64,000 bases of DNA from positions 19,771-83,770 of the forward strand of contig JALUTY010000114.1 of assembly GCA_027021615.1 (NCBI GenBank), in the 5' to 3' direction. The stretch is from a bacterium (GTDB lineage Bacteria; Desulfobacterota; Deferrisomatia; Deferrisomatales; Deferrisomataceae). Each line of letters begins with the position of its first letter. The first letter of the stretch is position 1. Both the position numbers and the translations under genes were made by a program. The notes beneath the pieces are model-generated. The model ran no database searches. It was not told the origin of the DNA and was given only the letters and a program-made list of their open reading frames with translations. This document shows, piece by piece, positions 8,657 through 14,957 of this stretch.

Positions 8657-9865
8657 TCAACCGGCGGGAAGCCCCAGGGTGAACACCGCGAAGCACGCCA
8701 CGGCCAGGCCCGCGAACCCGGCGGCCCTCAGGCGGTGCCGGGGCAGGTCCCGCGCCTCCCACGCCACGATCACCGCCACGATGCACTGGAGCGTGTAAAA
8801 GAGGGCGAACGCCCGCGATGCGTACGCGATGATGCCGTTGACGTCGGTGCTCCACGCCAGAGCCACCGTGACCAGCAGGATCAGCAGGTACGCGTACCGC
8901 ACCGGCACCCGGCGGTGGGTGATGTCCTCGATCAGGCCGCCGGCCCCCTCGGTGTCGGCCACGGCCGCGCTGAACTGGCTGCCGATCGCGGCCACCGACA
9001 GCAGGATCGGCAGCACCGCGGCCACCGGCCGGGTCATGCCCACGATCGCGGTGACGTCCGCGCCCAGATCGGGGTGGAACAGCACCGTGACCAGCGCGAT
9101 GAACACCAGGTAGATCGCCGCCGACAGGAGCTGGGCGGTCCGCATGGTGGCGATCCGGAGGGCGGCCGGGTGCTCGCCCCCCAGGTACCGGGACGTCTCG
9201 AACCCCTGCACCACGATCAGCAGGCCCAGCAGGACCCGGGCGTCGTGCAGGTCCACGTCCGAGGGCACGGCGGGCAGCGCCCACCGGCCGTGGATCAAGA
9301 GGCCGGCGTTGTACACCGCAAGCCCCACCAGAAGAGCCCCGATCATCCCCAGGTTCAGCGCCACGGCGTACTTCTCGAGCCCCTCCAGCTCCCCCAGCCC
9401 CCGCCACATGCCGACCCCGCCGATCGCCACCAGCAGGGCGGTGGTGATCGCGTGTCCGGCCGTGGGGCTGTGGACGCCGAGCGCGTTGAGAAGGAAGGCG
9501 GCCAGGAGCTGCAGGTAGTAGGTGACCGAGATGAAGTACGCCCCGGACAGCACGATCCGGGACAGCTCGCCGATCACCTGGGCCGGGCCGTGGCCCCGGT
9601 TCTCCAGGGGTTCGAAGTAGCGGATGTTGAACCGGATCGCGCCGCCCACCGCGTAGGCCAGGACGAGCAGGACCGCCATGAACCCCACGGCCAGGTTCCC
9701 CACGATCCCCCCGAGCAGCGGCGCGCTCACCAGAAACCCGCTGCCCATGATCGACGCCAGGGGGGTGACCGTGGCCTTCCACCGGGCTGATCCGGCCAGG
9801 CGCCGCGAAAACGCCAGGTACGCGCCGAGCGCCAGGGCCACGGCAACGATCAGGGCACTCAGCAT
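8657..9865 (-). CDS. Multi-pass membrane transporter, APC/LeuT-fold-like
   Basis: 402 residues, almost entirely hydrophobic segments with about eleven predicted membrane spans. The first broken-helix region reads TPLASIMGSGFLVSAPLLGG, similar in style to the unwound helix of APC/LeuT-fold permeases, and a later GFETSRYLGGEHP loop is polar and conserved-looking. It probably imports an amino acid or other small solute by ion coupling; the substrate cannot be read from the sequence. It has no obvious operon partners, being convergent with the WrbA-like gene. Confidence 0.65.
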   Translation of the reverse strand: MLSALIVAVALALGAYLAFSRRLAGSARWKATVTPLASIMGSGFLVSAPLLGGIVGNLAVGFMAVLLVLAYAVGGAIRFNIRYFEPLENRGHGPAQVIGELSRIVLSGAYFISVTYYLQLLAAFLLNALGVHSPTAGHAITTALLVAIGGVGMWRGLGELEGLEKYAVALNLGMIGALLVGLAVYNAGLLIHGRWALPAVPSDVDLHDARVLLGLLIVVQGFETSRYLGGEHPAALRIATMRTAQLLSAAIYLVFIALVTVLFHPDLGADVTAIVGMTRPVAAVLPILLSVAAIGSQFSAAVADTEGAGGLIEDITHRRVPVRYAYLLILLVTVALAWSTDVNGIIAYASRAFALFYTLQCIVAVIVAWEARDLPRHRLRAAGFAGLAVACFAVFTLGLPAG

Positions 9866-10164
9866 CGCATCTCCCGGCGGTCGCAGCCCCGCGGCTCACC
9901 CCCCACTCGGAGGGTGAGGGGGCACTGCCGCGCGGGCCCGAAACAGGGCCGCAGCACCGTTCCCTCCTGCCCTCCGACGCGTTCGCTCACAGGGGCTCCT
10001 CCTCCGGCGGGTCGCGGTGTTAGTGTACTGCGGTGGGGAATGTCGCAACAACGGCGGGCCCCGCCCGGTTTGGGAGCGAGGGCATGGGGCCGGCGGAGAG
10101 GAGAGCGGGAACGATGTGCGATCATGGCGACGCGGGTCAAGAACGCCCCGGTCGGAGGGCTGTG

Positions 10165-10268
10165 ATGCCGGGCCGGGACGAGGCCGGCCTGGTGGTGATC
10201 GACGTGCAGCCGGGGCTCCTCAAGGCATACCCGCCCCGGCGGGCCCGGCGGGTGGTCGAGTCCGCGGC
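10165..10268 (+). pseudogene. N-terminal fragment of an isochorismatase-like cysteine hydrolase, disrupted
   Basis: From the ATG, which has GGAGG upstream, the frame reads MPGRDEAGLVVIDVQPGLL and a short charged helix. The VVIDVQPG strand is the typical beginning of isochorismatase-family hydrolases, with the catalytic aspartate. After about 35 codons the sequence enters a 151-bp inverted-repeat element and similarity ends. No continuation of the gene is visible on the far side. This is therefore a broken remnant rather than a short working gene. Confidence 0.6.
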
Positions 10269-10419
10269 GGGGCACGGGTTTCAGGAACCGGAATTCAGCG
10301 GACAGGAGACAGGAAATCCCGAAAAGCGTTTGGGTTCCTGGGGGTATCCTCTCGAGGCACCGAAGAGCCTTCTCCCTGTCCACCGACTTCTGAATCCTGG
10401 CCCCTGAAACCCGTGCCCC
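10269..10419. mobile_element. 151-bp MITE-like element with 17-bp perfect terminal inverted repeats
   Basis: The ends GGGGCACGGGTTTCAGG and CCTGAAACCCGTGCCCC are exact inverted copies. The similarity continues inward imperfectly (GGAATTCAG against CTGAATCC, and GGACAGGAGACAGG against TCTCCCTGTCC), so the whole element could fold into a long hairpin. It has no coding capacity and interrupts the isochorismatase-like fragment. The interval from 9866 to 10164, between the permease gene and the fragment, holds no gene that I can support. Confidence 0.6.
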
Positions 10420-10477
10420 CCGGACCATAAGGTGGAGGCGAAGAGGCATGGCAATGCCTAGAACGCGTGGAAAGGGG

Positions 10478-11347
10478 TCACGGATGGGGGCTCGACTTGA
10501 GGAAGGTCCCGTTACGATACTCCCGGAAGGCGAGGTCCAGCTCCTCCTCGGTGTTCATGACGATCGGTCCTCGCCACGCCACCGGTTCGCCCAGGGGGGC
10601 GCCGGCCAAGAGCAGGAACCGGACCCCACCGGCCCCGCCCCGAACGGTGACGAGGTGGCCGGGGCCGTACAGGACGACGTGGTCGGCCGGGGTCTCCCGG
10701 GACGATCCGGGACCGAAGAGCCCCTCGCCCTCCAGGGTGTAGGCGAGCACCGTGTGGCCCGGTACCGTGGCGTGGGTGAACTCTCCGCCCGGGGACACCT
10801 CCACGTCCAGGTACTCCGGTTTTCGCACGATCTCGGCCACCGGGCCCTCGCAGCCGTTGCAGCGGCCGGCGATCACCCTCACGATGGCGCCCCCATCGAG
10901 GCGGCACTCGGGAACGGAGGCGGCGGTCACGCTGCGGTACCGCGGGGGCATCATCTTGTGGCTGGCCGGCAGGTTCACCCACAGCTGCAGCCCGCGCATG
11001 ACCCCCGGGAAGCGTCGCGGCATCTCCTGGTGCACGATGCCGCTGCCGGCGGTCATCCACTGCACGTCGCCCGAGCCGATCACGCCCTGGTTCCCGAGGC
11101 TGTCCCCGTGGGCCACCTCGCCGCGGAGCACGTAGGTCACCGTCTCGATGCCCCGGTGGGGGTGCCACGGAAACCCCGCCAGGTAGTCGTCCGGGTCGCT
11201 GGCGTGGATGTCGTCGAGGAGCAGGAAGGGGTCGAAGCGGGGGATCAGCCCCCGGTCGTGGCCGACGCTGCGCCGGAGCCGTACGCCGGCCCCGTCCACG
11301 GTGGGACGGCTGGCAAGGATCTGTTGCGGCTCTCGTGTCCGGTTCAT
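10478..11347 (-). CDS. Pirin family bicupin protein
   Basis: 289 residues. The N-terminal cupin carries the pirin metal-site motif FPWHPHRGIETVTYVL and a later SGIVHQEMP, giving the expected His-His-His/Glu ligands. The C-terminal cupin includes GHTVLAYTLEGEGLFG. Pirins are non-haem iron or metal proteins, some with quercetin 2,3-dioxygenase activity and some acting as redox sensors. GAGGAG precedes the ATG at 11347. The frame stays open far upstream but that part is not pirin-like. It is the last gene of the group behind the MarR regulator, after an ABM-domain protein and an isochorismatase-like hydrolase. Confidence 0.88.
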   Translation of the reverse strand: MNRTREPQQILASRPTVDGAGVRLRRSVGHDRGLIPRFDPFLLLDDIHASDPDDYLAGFPWHPHRGIETVTYVLRGEVAHGDSLGNQGVIGSGDVQWMTAGSGIVHQEMPRRFPGVMRGLQLWVNLPASHKMMPPRYRSVTAASVPECRLDGGAIVRVIAGRCNGCEGPVAEIVRKPEYLDVEVSPGGEFTHATVPGHTVLAYTLEGEGLFGPGSSRETPADHVVLYGPGHLVTVRGGAGGVRFLLLAGAPLGEPVAWRGPIVMNTEEELDLAFREYRNGTFLKSSPHP

Positions 11348-11493
11348 GTTCGCTCTCCTCTCGGCCGTTCGGCGCGAGTGGTGCGGCAGCGGGGGCTGAG
11401 GGTCAACCTCCACGCCCCGAGGCCGGATGGGTGTATGTGCGGGGGCTTCGTGCCCCGGCAGCGACCCGTCGGGCGTTCCGCTCCCAGGGGACG

Positions 11494-12057
11494 TCAGCCC
11501 GGTGGCGTCTCGGCGGAAGCGGGGTCGCTCAACCAGGGCCGAAAGCACCGGGTCATGATGGGCATCACGCCCCAGGCAAGGGCCAGCACGACCAGCAGGG
11601 TGACCACCCCGGTGGCGGCCCACCGGGGCCAGCCCTGGAGCAGCCGTGACACCCCCATTGAGACGAGGTAGACGGTCGGCCACACCCCGAGCCAGGTCAG
11701 CGCGGCCATCTTCCAGCGCGGAGGGGGACGGTCCGTCCCGGTCGGTTCGAAAAAGGCTTCCAGGCCGTGTAGGTTCCGGCGCGAGTACCCCTCTTCCACG
11801 AGCGGACCCACGGTCTCCTCCCAACGACGGAAATGCTCGGACGCGTAGAACGCATCGCGCTCCTCCTCGTTGGCGAAGGACCGCAGGATCCCGTAGGTAC
11901 GATCTTTTCGTCCGGGCAGGGGCCGCAGCAGCTGCGCGCCGAGGGTCGAGATCTCGCCCATGGACGCCACGAAGAACGCGCGGATGGCGTCCTCGAAGGC
12001 GGCCTCGCATCCCGGCTTCACCGTGCGGGTGACGGCGACATGGATGGGGTCTTCCAT
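11494..12057 (-). CDS. Antibiotic-biosynthesis-monooxygenase (ABM) domain protein with two membrane helices
   Basis: 187 residues. The N-terminal half (about 1-100) is an ABM/dimeric alpha-beta barrel domain: VAVTRTVKPGCEAAFEDAI, then a YGILRSFANEEERDAFYASE stretch. The C-terminal half has two hydrophobic helices (MAALTWLGVWPTVYLVSMG and AATGVVTLLVVLALAWGVMP), the known ABM-transmembrane arrangement. ABM domains can oxidise quinol-like or aromatic compounds without cofactors, but many members have no known substrate. GAGGAGG precedes the ATG. It sits between an isochorismatase-like hydrolase and pirin under a MarR regulator, consistent with a phenolic or redox-stress response. Confidence 0.78.
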   Translation of the reverse strand: MEDPIHVAVTRTVKPGCEAAFEDAIRAFFVASMGEISTLGAQLLRPLPGRKDRTYGILRSFANEEERDAFYASEHFRRWEETVGPLVEEGYSRRNLHGLEAFFEPTGTDRPPPRWKMAALTWLGVWPTVYLVSMGVSRLLQGWPRWAATGVVTLLVVLALAWGVMPIMTRCFRPWLSDPASAETPPG

Positions 12058-12116
12058 TCCGTTGCCTCCTCGCGGCCGGCGGTCCGGTGGGGGACCGCCG
12101 GCCGGCTCGGTTGCTC

Positions 12117-12797
12117 CTAAGGGCTGACCACGTGCGGGTGGATCGCTGCCTGGGGAGCCTTGTGCACCATCGAGTAGGCGTACTCGATGCCGCTGCCGTA
12201 CGCTCCGGCATGCTCCCGGAGGAGATCCATCAGGGCGTCGTAGTGGTCCCGGTTGGCCCAGTCTCTCTGGAGCTCGAGCACCGTGGCGATGGTGGTCATC
12301 GGCACGGCCCCGGCCTGTACGGAGCGCCGGAGCGCCGCATCGTGGGCCGCCGAGGAGGTGGCACCGCAGGCGTCCTCCACGATGTACACGTTGTAGCCGG
12401 CATCCAGCATGTTCAGCGTGGGCCAGGTCACGCAGACCTCGGTCCACAGCCCAGAGACGACCACGTTCCTGCGCCCCGAGGTCTCGATCGCCCGGCGGAA
12501 CGCGGGGGCGTCCCAGGAGTTCATGCTGGAGCGCTCGATGGGCTGCTGGTCCGAAAGGACGTCCATCAGCTGGGGCCATACGTAGCCGCTGAACGACTCC
12601 GTCTCCACGGCGGTGAGAACGGTGGGGACCCCGAACTCCTTCGCCGCCTTGGCGAGCAGGACGACGTTGTTCACGAGCTGCTGGCGCTCGATGTTGGCGA
12701 CGCCGAACAGCATCTGCGGCTGGTGGTCGATGAAGACGACGACCGAGGTCTCCGGGGTGATCAGGCCGGCATCGGTGTGGGGCAGGATGTTCTTCAT
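12117..12797 (-). CDS. Isochorismatase-like cysteine hydrolase (YcaC type)
   Basis: 226 residues of the isochorismatase/nicotinamidase fold. Visible are the catalytic aspartate in VVVFIDHQPQML, a conserved Ser-Met-Asn-Ser-Trp-Asp stretch near residue 110 and the catalytic cysteine in VSGLWTEVCVTWP near residue 138. This last motif is close to YcaC-type hydrolases of unknown substrate. The start has AAAGGA upstream. It is the first gene downstream of the MarR regulator, and a palindrome similar to the MarR promoter palindrome lies about 260 bases before it. Confidence 0.85.
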   Translation of the reverse strand: MKNILPHTDAGLITPETSVVVFIDHQPQMLFGVANIERQQLVNNVVLLAKAAKEFGVPTVLTAVETESFSGYVWPQLMDVLSDQQPIERSSMNSWDAPAFRRAIETSGRRNVVVSGLWTEVCVTWPTLNMLDAGYNVYIVEDACGATSSAAHDAALRRSVQAGAVPMTTIATVLELQRDWANRDHYDALMDLLREHAGAYGSGIEYAYSMVHKAPQAAIHPHVVSP

Positions 12798-13052
12798 GGC
12801 TGTAGTCCTTTCGTTTTATGGTTCGCCAAAAGTTCGGAGGGGGAGTCGGCGCGGCCCGAGGGACCACGGACGCCAGGAGCACCGGTCTTGCCGCGATGGT
12901 ACCGGAGGATCGGCGCCGCTCCCCGCAGCAGCCAGGCGCGCGTGAGCCGGCTTGCCGCGTCGGATGAGGTGGACACGCTCTCCATGGTCGGGCTGTCTCC
13001 TTCACATTGGGTTCGTGCTCGGCCTGAGGGAGCAGGGCTCCGCTCCATATGT

Positions 13053-13064
13053 TTCAATGTTGAA
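13053..13064. promoter_or_regulatory. Candidate MarR operator upstream of the isochorismatase-like gene
   Basis: TTCAATGTTGAA is an inverted repeat with five-base arms. It has the same length and the same TTnAATnTTnAA-like spacing as the palindrome at 13560-13571 in the MarR promoter, so both could bind the same dimer. The rest of the gap from 12798 to 13050 shows nothing else recognisable. Confidence 0.5.
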
Positions 13065-13088
13065 CTAAATCTCCGAGAAAAACTCCCA

Positions 13089-13541
13089 TCACTCGGCTGC
13101 CCGCTTTCCAACGATGCGGCACAGCCGCGCTAGCTCCTGCTGCTCGGAAGGGTCGAGAACGCTCAGGGCCTCGACCACGCCGGCCACGTGTCGGGGAAAG
13201 GTCCGTCGGATCAGCTCTCGGCCCTCGTCGGAGAGGTGAACCATTACGTAGCGTCGGTCCTTGGCATCTCGCCGGCGCTCCACCAGCCCCCGCTTCTCCA
13301 GGTTGTCCACGACGAGGGTGATGTTCCCGTCGGTCTTGAGAATCTTCCTTCCCAGGTCCTTTTGGCAGAGGGGGCCGAGATGGTACAGCGCCTCCAGCGC
13401 ACCGAACTGGCTGATCGTGAGCCTCTCCTCCGCCAGGTGACGGTGCACGCGAGCCGTCAGCGCGTTGGCCGCCCGCATCAGCTTGATGTAGGCGTCCAAC
13501 GCCCGCACTTCTTCTTCGGTTCCTCGGTGGCGGGTGCCCAT
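13089..13541 (-). CDS. MarR family transcriptional regulator
   Basis: 150 residues with a winged helix: LTISQFGALEALYHLGPLCQKDLGRKILKTDGNITLVVDNLEKRGLVERR, then the wing DAKDRRYVMVHLSDEG, which is the classic MarR DRR signature. Flanking helices form the dimer interface. GGAGG precedes the ATG. Its promoter contains a perfect palindrome and a related one lies before the next gene. It probably represses itself and the isochorismatase/ABM/pirin group and responds to a small phenolic or oxidant. No redox-sensing cysteine arrangement like OhrR is evident beyond a single Cys near residue 58. Confidence 0.88.
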   Translation of the reverse strand: MGTRHRGTEEEVRALDAYIKLMRAANALTARVHRHLAEERLTISQFGALEALYHLGPLCQKDLGRKILKTDGNITLVVDNLEKRGLVERRRDAKDRRYVMVHLSDEGRELIRRTFPRHVAGVVEALSVLDPSEQQELARLCRIVGKRAAE

Positions 13542-13559
13542 GCTGCCTCCAGTATGTAA

Positions 13560-13571
13560 TTTAATATTAAA
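13560..13571. promoter_or_regulatory. MarR operator over the marR transcription start
   Basis: TTTAATATTAAA is a perfect 12-base palindrome placed directly after the -10 box of the marR promoter, the position expected for autorepression. Confidence 0.6.
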
Positions 13572-13599
13572 ATAATAGCAGATGGGTTATTTTTGTCAA
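13572..13599 (-). promoter_or_regulatory. Sigma-70-type promoter of the marR gene
   Basis: On the minus strand TTGACA (13594-13599) is followed after 16 bases by TATTAT (13572-13577). This is the best consensus promoter in the window and is embedded in strongly AT-rich DNA. Confidence 0.75.
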
Positions 13600-13745
13600 G
13601 GACATTTTCTCTGGCACGGTTGGACGCCCTGCTTCGCCATCCCTGGCTTCATTATGAAGAATTCAGAAGCCCTTCACGGTTCTCTCACGGCCCGGCGGCT
13701 GCGCTGGGGCGCGGATCGATGGTGACCCCGGTGCGCCGGGTGCTC

Positions 13746-14060
13746 CCACGCCGCGACCATCGACGCCGACGGCCAGCTGGAGCCCGAGCAGATCCCGGAG
13801 CTCCTCGCGGTCGCACGGTCCCGGCCCCGGGACCTGCTGGTGGTGGGCCCCCGGGACGTGCGCTTTCTCTCCTGCCCGGACCAAGGGCTCACCGCGTGCC
13901 TGCTCGCGGGAGGCGGGCCGCTGGTGGGGGGCCTGACCGCCGAGCTCCGGGCCTGGCGTCCCACGCTCCTCGTGACCCCCGCGCTGGAGAACCGTCACCC
14001 CCGCCACCACAGCGGGGAAGCAGGGGGGATCCAGCCCTTCGGGCCGGTTCACCCTGCGCC
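13746..14060 (+). pseudogene. Decayed gene, possibly a PIG-L/LmbE-type deacetylase fragment
   Basis: One plus-strand frame carries protein-like sequence: HAATIDADGQLEPEQIPELL, DLLVVGPRDVRFLSCPDQGL and WRPTLLVTPALENRHPRHH. The pair PDQGL and TPALENRHPRHH resembles the GLPDGGL and P..DRHPDH blocks of PIG-L N-acetylglucosaminyl deacetylases. The N-terminal AHPDDE zinc motif is not found and the frame soon breaks down. Codon bias in this stretch is still coding-like. If the reading is right it is a remnant; assignment is tentative. Confidence 0.35.
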
Positions 14061-14211
14061 TGGTCGGGGTGCGCCCGGGCGGCGCGATCGAGTCTCGCAC
14101 CGTTCGAGCGGCGGCCTCGGCGCCTCGTCCCCCGCCCTGGGTGGCGCCGGACCCTCGGGCCTGCTGGTTCGCCAAGGTGGAACGGCGGTACGGCTTCTTC
14201 GATAGGGCCGG

Positions 14212-14792
14212 ATGGCTTCGGTTCGTCCCGGAGCCCACCCGGCGGGTCGGAGCGGAGGGGCCTTGTCCCTCGGCCTCATCCTGCTCGGTGCCGGCGCCGC
14301 GGCAGAGCCGGGCTCCCCCGGGGGCGTCCCTGGGGCCTGGAGGAGGGCCCGCCGCATCCTCCGGGAAGGGTGCACGGGCCTGTACCTCTCGGGCTATGCC
14401 TACCACGGCCGGGGGACGTACGATCGTGCGAGGCTCGACGACCCGAACAAGCATGCCTGGGGCATCGGGGCCGGCCGATCCCTAGACAGCGGCCCCCGCC
14501 ACCACGAGGGCCTCTCTACGTGATCGCCACCCGCGACTCCCACGGCGAGATCCAGGCAGCCGCCGGGTACGTGCGCACGTTTCTGCCCGTGGGTCACCCC
14601 GGGGCTCGGTTTCACGCCGTTCCTGCGGTCCCGGGCGGACGTGCTCGGCCGCCTCGCGTTCCCCGCGGTGCTCCCCGTGGGCACCCTCGAGCTCGGCCGG
14701 GCGGCTCTCGTGATCTCGTACCTGCCCCCCGTGCCGGGCAGGCGAACTTCGCCGACGTGCCTAGCGTGCTCGTCCGGCTGAGCCTTCGGTAG
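14212..14792 (+). pseudogene. Frameshifted pagP-like gene (lipid A palmitoyltransferase)
   Basis: Joined from three frames, the translation follows PagP: AYHGRGTYDRARLDDPNKHAWG then a GLYVIATRDSHGEIQAAAGY block. Next comes GLGFTPFLRSRADVLGRLAF followed by PAVLPVGTLELG, then ALVISYLPP, and finally NFADVPSVLVRLSLR to the stop. The histidine in AYHGR and the Asp-Ser pair in RDSHG match the PagP catalytic His-Asp-Ser. Frame changes fall near 14500-14520, 14585-14600 and about 14740. A hydrophobic signal-like stretch (SLGLILLGAGAAA) precedes the mature part. PagP is an outer-membrane barrel enzyme that adds palmitate to lipid A. Three frame changes suggest a dead gene, unless the assembly has errors here. 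Confidence 0.65.
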
Positions 14793-14957
14793 CGCCTCGC
14801 AAGCCGGGTGCCTCACCGGCCCCCCGATCTTCACGCCTTCTTCAGAGTCCGTTCACGCCCCCTTCAGAGTCCGTTTCCTACCCTGTCTCCAGTCCCTTCC
14901 CGCAGCACTCGCCAGCCCGCCGCCTGCCGTCCCGGCGGCGAAGACCAGGGGCAGCGC

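Noticed and set aside
10478..12211. Pirin frame extended to 577 codons
   Set aside because: The upstream part is antisense-like low-complexity sequence that overlaps the ABM gene in another frame. The pirin ATG at 11347 has its own ribosome binding site.
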